Shown here: positions 1 through 7,261 of the stretch, piece by piece
Position numbering within the stretch: position 1 is the first letter of the stretch
Layout of the letters: every line of letters begins with the position of its first letter
Source of the DNA: Clostridiales bacterium Firm_14
Lineage (GTDB): Bacteria > Bacillota > Clostridia > Saccharofermentanales > Saccharofermentanaceae
Direction: 5' to 3'
Length of the DNA: 40,313 bases
NCBI GenBank assembly: GCA_001604135.1
Contig: LVAT01000013.1
Coordinates: forward strand, 324,896-365,208
Made by a program: the position numbers and the translations under genes
The notes under the pieces: model-generated
What the model saw: the letters and a program-made list of their open reading frames with translations, nothing else
Databases searched by the model: none
What the model was told of the DNA's origin: nothing

Positions 1-195
1 CATCTGCCCGTTCTTAAGGCCCCTAAAAGAGAGCGTGCTCGTCGCACTGTTCTCATAACTTGATACTTCACCCTTAAGGATGTCAATGCTCATGGAAGAA
101 TCCTGCGCAAACGAAGCCTCGCACTCCTCAAAGCCGTAATCGATGCCGGCCTTAACGAGCTTTTCCATAAATTTCTCAGCTGTCTTTATATCCAT
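1..195 (-). CDS. TldE/PmbA-family protein, N-terminal part only (cut by window edge)
   Basis: This is the first 65 codons of a gene that runs off the left edge. The reading frame begins with an ATG at 195 and opens MDIKTAEKFMEKLVKAGI, followed by an acidic stretch with a Ser-rich segment, as in the N-terminal domain of PmbA/TldE proteins. It begins 3 bases after the stop of tldD, so the two are almost certainly cotranscribed. TldD and TldE form a heterodimeric zinc protease known to act on unfolded peptides and on some peptide antibiotics; TldE is the subunit lacking the metal site. The assignment rests mainly on position next to tldD and on the typical tldD-tldE order, because the conserved C-terminal region is outside the window. 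Confidence 0.75.
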   Translation of the reverse strand, partial: MDIKTAEKFMEKLVKAGIDYGFEECEASFAQDSSMSIDILKGEVSSYENSATSTLSFRGLKNGQM

Positions 196-198
196 GGT

Positions 199-1584
199 TT
201 ACGCCTCTCTTCCGCCTACAAGTATTGAAGAAACCCTTATCGTCGGCTGTCCGACCGTTACCGGAACGCCGCCCGACACAGATCCGCACATACCAGCCGA
301 GAGCATCAGGTCATTGCCGACCATATCGATGTTCTTCAGGATCTCCTGGCCCTTGCCGATAAGCGTCGCGCCCCTTACAGGCTCAGCGATCTTACCGTTC
401 CTTACCATGAATCCTTCATTTACCGCGAAATTAAAGTCGCCCGTGGATGTATCAACGGAACCGCCGCCCATCTGTGTGGCATAAAGTCCGTACTCGGTAT
501 TAGCAATAATGTCCTTAGGATCAGACTCGCCGTTGCAGATATAGGTGTTGCTCATGCGTGACGTCGGCGCGTACGAATAGTTCTGTCTGCGCGCGCATCC
601 TGTCGGATTGGCGTTCATACGTCTGCTGCCAAGTTCATCAATGAGATAGTTCTTGAGAATGCCGTTCTCGATAAGCAGCAGATCAGATGAAGTGTTGCCC
701 TCATCGTCAGTCGCATATGAACCCCACTCACCGTCAATCTGTGCATTGTCTCTCGCGCTTACGACGGGTGATGCGATCTGCTGGCCAAGCATATCCGTAA
801 AGTAAGACATCTTGATGCCTACTGCTGTCGCTTCAAGCGCATGTCCGCATGCCTCATGGAAAATAACGCCGCCAAAGCCGTTACCCAGGATGACAGGCAT
901 TTTCGCAGACGGCGCATATCCTGCATTGACCATCCTGATCGCCGTATCGCAGCACTCTCTGGTCTTATCGATGAGCGGATATTCGTTGATGAATTCATAT
1001 CCTCTCATGGTACCCGGAGCGACTCTGCCCGACTGCTTCTCATTGCCCTTCGTGGCAATGGTCTCAACCGAGAGCCTGATGCGCTTCGTGGTATCTTCCT
1101 TGTTCACACCTCTGGTGTTAATGACTCTTGCAGTTCTTGTGGATGCAGCGATTGATCCGGCAACCTGAGTGATGAGCGGATCGTAGTTAAGCGCGTAGTC
1201 GGATGACTTCCTTAAGAAATCGACCATCTCAGACTTCTGTGTAGTCATAGGGTCGATTAGCACCTGTGACTTAGTGGTCTTGCAGAGCTGTTCCAGCGCT
1301 GCAATCTGGCCCTTGTCGTTGCCCTTGATCGCAGCGGCCGCTTCTTTCGCGAGCTTCAAAAGAACTTCCAGATCGTTATCGCTGGAATAAACATAAACTG
1401 AATTGGTTCCTGCCAGAAGCCTAATACCCGTGCCCGAATCAAAACCCGTAGCGGCCCTGATAACCTGGCCGTTAAGAAGGCTCACAGACTTGGATTCCGT
1501 GACTTCCTGGAACACTTCGGCAAAATCTGCCGTAGTTGACATTGCCTCTTCCAATATACGAAGGCAATCAGCGTCGTTAAACAT
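199..1584 (-). CDS. tldD: Metalloprotease TldD
   Basis: A 461-residue TldD-family metalloprotease, the usual length for the family. The zinc motif HEACGH lies at residues 243-248 (His243, Glu244, His248) inside the conserved context GVIFHEACGHALEA. The C-terminal half is Gly-rich with conserved NTY, GG and GLYA-type segments, including MQMGGGSVDTSTGDF-like sequence typical of the C-terminal beta domain. The ATG at 1584 is preceded by AGAGG eight bases upstream. The following gene, starting 3 bases on, is the partner TldE. In characterised systems the heterodimer degrades peptides threaded into a narrow cavity and matures microcin B17 or degrades CcdA; the substrate here is unknown. No peptide-antibiotic precursor is visible nearby, so a housekeeping role is more likely. 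Confidence 0.93.
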   Translation of the reverse strand: MFNDADCLRILEEAMSTTADFAEVFQEVTESKSVSLLNGQVIRAATGFDSGTGIRLLAGTNSVYVYSSDNDLEVLLKLAKEAAAAIKGNDKGQIAALEQLCKTTKSQVLIDPMTTQKSEMVDFLRKSSDYALNYDPLITQVAGSIAASTRTARVINTRGVNKEDTTKRIRLSVETIATKGNEKQSGRVAPGTMRGYEFINEYPLIDKTRECCDTAIRMVNAGYAPSAKMPVILGNGFGGVIFHEACGHALEATAVGIKMSYFTDMLGQQIASPVVSARDNAQIDGEWGSYATDDEGNTSSDLLLIENGILKNYLIDELGSRRMNANPTGCARRQNYSYAPTSRMSNTYICNGESDPKDIIANTEYGLYATQMGGGSVDTSTGDFNFAVNEGFMVRNGKIAEPVRGATLIGKGQEILKNIDMVGNDLMLSAGMCGSVSGGVPVTVGQPTIRVSSILVGGREA

Positions 1585-1617
1585 AAAAATACCTCTATTC
1601 CATTTAAATCAAAGATT

Positions 1618-1623
1618 ATTATA
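1618..1623 (-). promoter_or_regulatory. Possible -10 element for tldD
   Basis: The minus strand has a perfect TATAAT about 30 bases upstream of the tldD ATG. No convincing -35 box lies at 17 bases, so this is only a candidate promoter. Confidence 0.4.
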
Positions 1624-1658
1624 TCGTATTTGTTGGCTAAATTAACTGTCCTAATTCT

Positions 1659-1678
1659 CAAAAAGGCGGCCGTCCGCC
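1659..1678 (-). terminator. Second hairpin-plus-T-run on minus strand
   Basis: On the minus strand GGCGG-ACGG-CCGCC is followed by TTTTTG. It lies 257 bases beyond the terminator of the acyl-CoA ligase gene and just before tldD, so it is either a back-up terminator or ends an unrecognised short transcript from 1679-1934. The stem is only five pairs, all G-C. Confidence 0.5.
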
Positions 1679-1841
1679 AGTATGGTCAGGACTATATTAC
1701 GATGTAGGTTTTTTGTTGGGTTTTGTCGACCAGATTGTCGGTTGTCAAACAAAAATGATGACAATTTGCAGGTTCGTTGTCGATTTATAAGTTCTGGTGT
1801 CGGCTTTTAATAAGAGTTTTGTATTCTTTTGTCGGGACGGT

Positions 1842-1947
1842 TCTAATAAGAGATCATTTTAACTGGCGGAAATCTGGCTATAAAAAAGGCCGGATCTAAT
1901 AAGATATCATCTTAACATGCGGAAATCTGGCCATAAAAAAAAGCCGT
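1842..1947. repeat. Two tandem 53-bp imperfect repeats
   Basis: Copy one spans 1842-1894 and copy two 1895-1947. Both begin TCTAATAAGA and share GCGGAAATCTGG followed by an A-run. Copy two runs into the terminator of the upstream gene, so the repeat seems to have duplicated part of the terminator 3' arm. No coding potential is seen in 1585-1980 beyond these repeats and the hairpins listed. Confidence 0.7.
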
Positions 1948-1962
1948 CCCTTTCGAGACGGC
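1935..1962 (-). terminator. Rho-independent terminator of the pyr operon / acyl-CoA ligase gene
   Basis: On the minus strand, 18 bases after the stop codon, GCCGTC (1962-1957) pairs with GACGGC (1948-1943) and is followed by eight T residues. This is the clear 3' end of the pyrR-to-ligase operon. Confidence 0.88.
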
Positions 1963-1980
1963 CCTATAAGCGAAACTAAA

Positions 1981-3690
1981 TTAATATCTCTTGATCTTCT
2001 TCGACGTGTTCTTCTCGAACTCGGTCATACGAAGCACGGTGTTCTTGATCTTCTTGTAGCTCTCGAGCTTCTCGTTGGTGGCAGCGACGACTTCCTTTAA
2101 GATGCCCATGATCTGCTCCTCGGTAGGATCAGTCTCGATGCCAAGCTTGGCCTTGATCTCCTCTATATCAGGGAAGATCGTTGCTGTTACGACGATGTCG
2201 TCTTTGACCTCATCGTTGACGCCGGATACGACGGATTCAGCAACATAAGGAGACAGAGACAAGAGGTACTCGATCTCTTCAGGGAATACGTTCTTGCCGT
2301 TCTTGGCGATGATGACGTTCTTCTTACGGCCTGTAATGATGCAGAATCCGTCTTCATCGATATAGCCCAGGTCGCCTGTGTGATAGTAGCCGTCCTTATC
2401 GAGCGCGATTGCCGTGTTCTCGGGATCGTTGTAGTAACCCATGAAGTTGTTGTCGCCCTTGGAGATGAACTCGCCGATGCCGTTCTCGTCAGGATTAAGG
2501 ATCTTAACGTCACATCCGGGCAACGGCAGACCGGCAGCGTGATTTTTAAAGAACTTATCACGATTGAGTGCCAAAATAGGTGCGCACTCTGTAAGGCCGT
2601 AGCCCTGAACGCACTTGAAGCCCATTGTCTGGAAGAATGTGAGGATCTCAGGGTTTACCGGAGCGCCGCCTAAGATGATGAGTCTCATCCTGCCGCCGAA
2701 GATATCGTGAATCGGCTTAAAGAGCTTTCTGCGCATCGACACAGGCAGATGCAGAGCGTTTGCAAGCTTCATGCCTGTTTGGAGCTTTTTCGCCTTCTTG
2801 GGGTCTTCTTTAAGGCCCTTCATGATCTTCTTGTAAAAGAGTTCGAGCATTACGGGAACCATGAGGATACATGTAGGTCTTACTTCCTGAAGGTTCTGAG
2901 CGATGTAGCGGAGGCCTTCGCAGATACCTACTGTCGTGCCTCTGTAGACCTGGCCCAAGAAGCCGCATGTACACTCATATGTGTGATGCAGAGGCAGTAC
3001 TGAGAGCCAGACGTCGTTACGGTCGATATAGAGCATCGAGAACATGGACATCAAGTTCTTGCAGATGTTCTTCTGGCAGAGCATAACGGCCTTTGACTTA
3101 GCAGTCGTGCCGGAAGTAAACAGTAAGATAGTCATCTCCTCAGGATCGATCGTAGCTTCCGTGAAGGTCTTATCGCCTGCAGCGAGCTTTTCTTCGCCGG
3201 CCTTCAGGCAATCCTGATAGAAGAGGAATCTGTCGTCGTCTAATTTTTCTGTGCAGATCCAGTACTTGATCGTGTCGACCTTGCCGTAGACCTGCTTTAC
3301 GATGTCGAGCTTGGACTTGGAGAAGACCAATATCTCAACTTCAGCTCTGGTGAGCATGTTGAGGACGTCGTCTACAGGAAGTTCCTTATCGAGAGGGATG
3401 ATGCAGCCGGTGCCGTTGGTTGTTGCGAGATATGTCGTGTACCACTCGTATCTGGTCTCAGCGAAAATCGCGATCCTCGCGCCTTTCTTGACGGTGCTCA
3501 TGAAATAAGTACCGAGTGAATCGATATCGTGGTCGTACTTCTCTGTTGAGATCGGGATATACTCTCCGCCCTTCTTTTCCTTTACAAGGAATACGGGGTT
3601 TTCCGGGAATTCATTAACTCTCTTCTTGATAACGTCTCTTAAGTTGTGGATCTCTGTTACTTCATATAAGCCGGAATAGGGATCTTTCAT
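1981..3690 (-). CDS. AMP-forming acyl-CoA ligase family protein, last gene of the pyr operon
   Basis: A 569-residue ANL-superfamily adenylating enzyme, closest in look to long-chain acyl-CoA synthetases. The P-loop-like motif LLFTSGTTAKSK is at residues 189-200, YGLTECAP at 364-371, the hinge-region TGDLGYIDEDG at 438-448, and GRKKNVI followed by KNGKNVFPEEIE at 454-473. The C-terminal lysine-rich tail ends KKIKRY. It should activate a carboxylate to an acyl adenylate and then to a thioester; the chain length cannot be read. Its ATG overlaps the stop of the pyrE-like gene in an ATGA arrangement, so translation is probably coupled and expression would follow pyrimidine supply. The strong terminator follows directly. 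Its presence in a pyr operon is odd, and it may simply be a passenger gene. Confidence 0.85.
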   Translation of the reverse strand: MKDPYSGLYEVTEIHNLRDVIKKRVNEFPENPVFLVKEKKGGEYIPISTEKYDHDIDSLGTYFMSTVKKGARIAIFAETRYEWYTTYLATTNGTGCIIPLDKELPVDDVLNMLTRAEVEILVFSKSKLDIVKQVYGKVDTIKYWICTEKLDDDRFLFYQDCLKAGEEKLAAGDKTFTEATIDPEEMTILLFTSGTTAKSKAVMLCQKNICKNLMSMFSMLYIDRNDVWLSVLPLHHTYECTCGFLGQVYRGTTVGICEGLRYIAQNLQEVRPTCILMVPVMLELFYKKIMKGLKEDPKKAKKLQTGMKLANALHLPVSMRRKLFKPIHDIFGGRMRLIILGGAPVNPEILTFFQTMGFKCVQGYGLTECAPILALNRDKFFKNHAAGLPLPGCDVKILNPDENGIGEFISKGDNNFMGYYNDPENTAIALDKDGYYHTGDLGYIDEDGFCIITGRKKNVIIAKNGKNVFPEEIEYLLSLSPYVAESVVSGVNDEVKDDIVVTATIFPDIEEIKAKLGIETDPTEEQIMGILKEVVAATNEKLESYKKIKNTVLRMTEFEKNTSKKIKRY

Positions 3691-4541
3691 ACGTTTGTAT
3701 ATCCTTTCTCTATGGCGAGCTCAGCGCGCTCCTTGTTCTTACCGCCCTTTGCGATCTCGGAGGCGATGAAGTCAGGATTGCTCTTAAGGAAAGCTGTCAT
3801 ATATTCTGAAGGCGATTCAAGGAAATGCATGATCATGGCCTTCTGTGTTTCATTTATAATACCATTCTTGGTTGCTTCATCAAAAAGTTCTTCGTCGATT
3901 CCTGTAAGAGCGTGGAGCTCAACGCCCAAGTTCTTAAGGACTTCCCTGCCGCTCTGGCATCTGTCGACGACTGCGACAGTATCAGTAATCTCTGAACCAA
4001 GGCCTCTGATTACAGGGATCCATGCTCTCTCATATGAAGATGCCTCAGTGATGAGGTCAGCAATGTGGAGTGCCTTCTTGCCCTTGAGATTGACTTCAGA
4101 AGAATCAACAGCGGGTCCGTCGATTGCTTCGGAATATACGGAAGTCATGTCCTTATAGATCGTGAGATGAGGCTTGCCGAGCAGGTATGCGGGCATCATG
4201 GAGAAGAAATAGTCTCTTCTCTCGCCGCCGGAGATGTAATCGAAGTCTAAGCCCTTAGCTGCTTCTGCGAGCTTGTCGGATACCATCTTGAACGTGCCGC
4301 CCTTGTTGTAGTAAGCGAGCATCATGTCGAAGATCTCTTCGGGAGCCGTAAGCTTGCTGTCGGCGATCGCCTTCTCAATGCGCTTAAGGACTTCGCCTGC
4401 AGCTGCCTCATTCTCAAGAAGGAAGTGGGTATTGATGAAGAAAGGTCCTAATCTTCCTGATGTGTACCAGAAAGGCTGGTTCTCAGGTGCTACCCTTATT
4501 GCCTTGGTCGCGAAAAGCGCTTCGATTATTGTGTTTTCCAT
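3687..4541 (-). CDS. pyrE: Orotate phosphoribosyltransferase-like protein
   Basis: A 284-residue protein that takes the place of pyrE in the operon. Features in common with orotate phosphoribosyltransferases include YTSGRLGPFFIN at residues 26-37 (the orotate-contact loop region) and ISGGERRDYFFS at 103-114. It is longer than the usual ~200-220 residues, with an insertion at about 62-98 and an extra helical C-terminal tail after about 215. The expected PRPP loop, normally two acidic residues then TTG, reads HIADLITEASSYE (159-171): one acidic residue is kept at Asp162 but the Thr-Thr-Gly part is missing. Family membership is likely; catalytic competence is uncertain. Spacing is 74 bases from pyrD and a 4-base overlap with the ligase gene. 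A ribosome site AGGAG lies 9 bases before the ATG. Confidence 0.72.
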   Translation of the reverse strand: MENTIIEALFATKAIRVAPENQPFWYTSGRLGPFFINTHFLLENEAAAGEVLKRIEKAIADSKLTAPEEIFDMMLAYYNKGGTFKMVSDKLAEAAKGLDFDYISGGERRDYFFSMMPAYLLGKPHLTIYKDMTSVYSEAIDGPAVDSSEVNLKGKKALHIADLITEASSYERAWIPVIRGLGSEITDTVAVVDRCQSGREVLKNLGVELHALTGIDEELFDEATKNGIINETQKAMIMHFLESPSEYMTAFLKSNPDFIASEIAKGGKNKERAELAIEKGYTNV

Positions 4542-4569
4542 ATCTCTATCTCCTATGTCTTATTTTGAA

Positions 4570-4604
4570 ATCTGCACCGCAGCGTATGGTGCTGCAGTGC
4601 AGAT
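4570..4604 (-). promoter_or_regulatory. Intercistronic stem-loop between pyrD and the pyrE-like gene
   Basis: ATCTGCAC (4570-4577) and GTGCAGAT (4597-4604) form a perfect outer stem, with GCAGC/GCTGC inside and a seven-base loop. No T-run follows on either strand, so it is unlikely to be a normal terminator. It may protect or process the long pyr mRNA. Confidence 0.55.
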
Positions 4605-4615
4605 CTTTAAGTCTT

Positions 4616-5533
4616 TTACCAGCGCTGAAGCGTGCCTGTAAGGTCTTTGAGCTCTATGCCATTGTCTTCGCAGTACTTCTCAAGGTCAGCCGTGATATCG
4701 ACCGGAAGCGCGGGATGAACGAGGCATGCCGTACCGATCTCGACTGCCGAAGCGCCCGCGATCATGAACTCAATGACGTCCTTATAATCAGCGATGCCGC
4801 CGCATCCGACGATCGGGATATCAAGCACCTGAGCGCACTCGGCGACCATGCGGATCGCAACGGGCTTTACCGCAGGGCCGGAATAACCGCCTGTGTTGTT
4901 TGTGAGGACAGGTCTTCTGGTCCTGATGTCGATCCTCATTCCCATGAGCGTATTGATGAGAACGACAGCGTCAGCTCCGCCCGCTTGTGCTGCTAGCGCC
5001 GTAGCCTTGATGTCGGTGACATTAGGTGTGAGCTTTATCCACAAAGGAAGATCCGTAAGTCTTCTGAGCTTGGAAGTTATAGCCTTGATCGCCTCCGGAT
5101 CAGATCCGATCGTCATGCAGCCTGCCTTAACGTTCGGGCATGAGAGGTTGATCTCAAGAGCGTCGATCTTATCCTTGTGAGGATCCAACGTCGTTACCAT
5201 GTCTATGTAGTCTTCGAAAGAATGCCCAGCCACGTTAACGATAACCGCAGCGCCGGACTCCTTCATGAAGTCTAAGTCGTTTTCGATGAAATAATGAACG
5301 CCAGGGTTCTGAAGGCCGACGGAATTAAGCATTCCGGAAGCGCACTCAGCGACTCTGACACCGGGATTGCCGTTCCTGGGCTTTATCGTAAGGCCCTTGG
5401 ATGAGATGCCGCCAAGGATCGAGAGATCGTAGTATTCAGCGAGCTCGCGGCCGAAGTTGCACGTGCCGGATGCAAGGATTATGGGGCTCTTGAGGTTGAC
5501 TGAACCGACATTGACATTAAGAAGTTTGCTCAT
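4616..5533 (-). CDS. pyrD: Dihydroorotate dehydrogenase B, catalytic subunit
   Basis: About 305 residues; an FMN TIM-barrel dihydroorotate dehydrogenase of type 1B, oxidising dihydroorotate to orotate with electrons leaving through PyrK. Visible motifs are ASGTCNFGREL near the N-terminus, the FMN/substrate segment NLSCPNVKAG, ALAAQAGGADAVVLINT, and the phosphate-binding GCGGIADYKD followed by AGASAVEIGTA. The active-site base in this type is a cysteine, consistent with the LSCPN segment. I place the start at 5533, where the ATG overlaps the pyrK stop as ATGA; an ATG two codons upstream is also possible because GGGAGGTGG lies just before it. The longer open frame to 5581 would overlap pyrK by 52 bases and is less likely. 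Confidence 0.93.
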   Translation of the reverse strand: MSKLLNVNVGSVNLKSPIILASGTCNFGRELAEYYDLSILGGISSKGLTIKPRNGNPGVRVAECASGMLNSVGLQNPGVHYFIENDLDFMKESGAAVIVNVAGHSFEDYIDMVTTLDPHKDKIDALEINLSCPNVKAGCMTIGSDPEAIKAITSKLRRLTDLPLWIKLTPNVTDIKATALAAQAGGADAVVLINTLMGMRIDIRTRRPVLTNNTGGYSGPAVKPVAIRMVAECAQVLDIPIVGCGGIADYKDVIEFMIAGASAVEIGTACLVHPALPVDITADLEKYCEDNGIELKDLTGTLQRW

Positions 5534-6303
5534 GACCATGCCACCTCCCTGCTGTCGAAAACAGGGCCTTCCTTGCAGCATCTGACGTTCTTATATCCGT
5601 CAGGGCCGTCGTCCTTTACCTTGACCGTGCAGCAGAGGCAGATTCCTGCGCCGCATGCCATTCTCTGCTCCATGGAGACAAGGCACTTCATGCCCTTCTC
5701 TTCTGCCCAAGCGCTAACAGCCTTCATCATGGGGATGGGGCCAACGCAGCATACAAGCGTCTTAGCAGGATCTTCTATCGTCAGAGTATCAAGACCTGCA
5801 ATGACAGTTCCCTTGATGCCCATGTCGCCTGCATCAGTCGTGAGGATATATCCGTCCTTGTTAAGGATTACCTGTCTTGCATCGCGGAAACCTTCACAGA
5901 CAGTGACGTTCTTGCCAATTACCGTCAACGTCTCATATGCGAAGTTGATCGGGAAAACGCCGGTGCCGCCGCCTGTAAGGATAACGTTGTCGCAGCCTTC
6001 GAAGTCGAAGCCGTTGCCAAGAGGGCCAAGGCAGTCGACTTCAGTGCCGACTTCAAAATCCTTGATCTGCTCTGTGCCTTTGCCTACGACCTTAACGCCG
6101 ATGTTAAAGGTGCCTTTTTCGCGGTCAACGGATGCAATACCGAAGGGGCGCTTTAAGAACATCGTCCCTGCGGAGATATTTACAAACTGTCCGGGAATAC
6201 AAGAACTTGCTATCTCAGGACAGTCAAATCCGAGATAGCAAGTGTCTGCGTTCAGTAATTCTTTTGAGATTAATTTGATTCTATATTCTTTTCGAGTTGC
6301 CAT
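5530..6303 (-). CDS. pyrK: Dihydroorotate dehydrogenase B, electron transfer subunit
   Basis: A 257-residue FAD/2Fe-2S subunit that passes electrons from PyrD to NAD. The order is a ferredoxin-reductase-like FAD barrel (FLKRPFGIASVD supplies the FAD-binding Arg-Pro-Phe), a nucleotide-binding domain (ILTGGGTGVFPINFAYE and CCVGPIPMMKAV), and a C-terminal iron-sulfur segment with ACGAGICLCCTVKV and a later paired cysteine RCCKEGPVF. These four-cysteine groups match the 2Fe-2S ligands of PyrK. It begins 4 bases after pyrF stops and overlaps pyrD, matching the heterotetramer it forms with PyrD. The presence of PyrK indicates an NAD-linked enzyme suited to anaerobic growth. Confidence 0.93.
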   Translation of the reverse strand: MATRKEYRIKLISKELLNADTCYLGFDCPEIASSCIPGQFVNISAGTMFLKRPFGIASVDREKGTFNIGVKVVGKGTEQIKDFEVGTEVDCLGPLGNGFDFEGCDNVILTGGGTGVFPINFAYETLTVIGKNVTVCEGFRDARQVILNKDGYILTTDAGDMGIKGTVIAGLDTLTIEDPAKTLVCCVGPIPMMKAVSAWAEEKGMKCLVSMEQRMACGAGICLCCTVKVKDDGPDGYKNVRCCKEGPVFDSREVAWS

Positions 6304-6307
6304 TAAA

Positions 6308-7261
6308 TTATACGTACTTACGGTTCATCAAAGCTGCGTTGAGCTTTTCCTTCATGTCTTCTGCTTCAAATCTTGCTGCCTTGCCGAAATCTTCAGGCTT
6401 GAAGAAATCCTTTCTCTTCTGCCAAGCAGTCATGATGGATCTCGAAGCATTGACGATACCGCCCTTTCCATATGCTGTAAAGCTTGCTACAGCTTCATCT
6501 GCGCCTGCGCCCTGTGCGCCGTAGCCGGGGATAAGCATGAATGCGTTGGGCATTCTCTTTCTGAGGTCTACAGCCTGCTCAGGCCATGTAGCGCCGATAA
6601 CAGCGCCTACTGATGAGAAGCCTTCCTCACCGATCAGGGACTCGCCCCACTCAGCTACCTTGTCAGCTACTGCTTCATAGAGCTTTCTGCCGTCACCCAG
6701 TTCCAGATCCTGGAAGTCGCCGGCTGAAGGATTGGATGTTCTTACGAGGCAGAAAATGCCCTTGCCATCTCTTGCTGCTACATCAATGAAAGGCTTAACG
6801 CCGTCAATACCGAGATAGCAGTTAACCGTGGATGCATCAAAGCCGCTCATCTCCATGGTCTCGCCAAGGAGGATGTCTGTCTTGCCGATGATGCCCTCAG
6901 CATAAGCTGTTGCAGTAGAGCCGATGTCGTTACGCTTAGCGTCTGCGATAACGAGCATGCCCTTTCTCTGGGCATAACGAGCTGTAAGGAGCATTGTCTT
7001 TATTGCGTCAACACCATACATCTCATAGTATGCGAACTGGAGCTTTAATGCCGGAACGATATCGTATGTATGGTCGATGATCTCTTTGTTGAAGAGCCAG
7101 ATAGCCTTTGCCGTAGCCTTTGTAGCTTCCTCAGGGAAAAGCTGCTCAGCATAGTGCTTGATGTGATCAGGAATATAATCGAGCTTGGGGTCAAGACCAA
7201 TTACTGTAGGATTGTTTACTTCATCGATCTTTCTTACCAGCGCATCAGCAAAGTTTCTCAT
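6308..7261 (-). CDS. pyrF: Orotidine 5'-phosphate decarboxylase, type 2
   Basis: A 317-residue OMP decarboxylase of the longer subfamily found in clostridia and actinobacteria, catalysing the last step to UMP. The N-terminus has PTVIGLDPKLDYIP, and the catalytic Asp-Lys-Asp set is seen in VIADAKRNDIGSTATAY. Further family signs are CLVRTSNPSAGDFQD, GAVIGATWPEQA and LIPGYGAQGAG near the C-terminus (phosphate binding), then a final Ala-rich RSIMTAW segment. The ATG at 7261 overlaps the 3' end of pyrC by 17 bases. The last residues form a Lys/Glu-rich helix. Confidence 0.94.
   Translation of the reverse strand: MRNFADALVRKIDEVNNPTVIGLDPKLDYIPDHIKHYAEQLFPEEATKATAKAIWLFNKEIIDHTYDIVPALKLQFAYYEMYGVDAIKTMLLTARYAQRKGMLVIADAKRNDIGSTATAYAEGIIGKTDILLGETMEMSGFDASTVNCYLGIDGVKPFIDVAARDGKGIFCLVRTSNPSAGDFQDLELGDGRKLYEAVADKVAEWGESLIGEEGFSSVGAVIGATWPEQAVDLRKRMPNAFMLIPGYGAQGAGADEAVASFTAYGKGGIVNASRSIMTAWQKRKDFFKPEDFGKAARFEAEDMKEKLNAALMNRKYV

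Noticed and set aside
4460-4996. 178-codon plus-strand open frame
   Set aside because: Covers the pyrD/pyrE-like junction on the wrong strand, rich in Arg and Cys and with no family match.
5534-5581. Longer pyrD start at 5581
   Set aside because: It would overlap pyrK by 52 bases and begin with residues not typical of PyrD; the ATGA-overlap start is better.
5573-6238. 221-codon plus-strand open frame
   Set aside because: Antisense to pyrK, whose motifs are clear; kept only pyrK.
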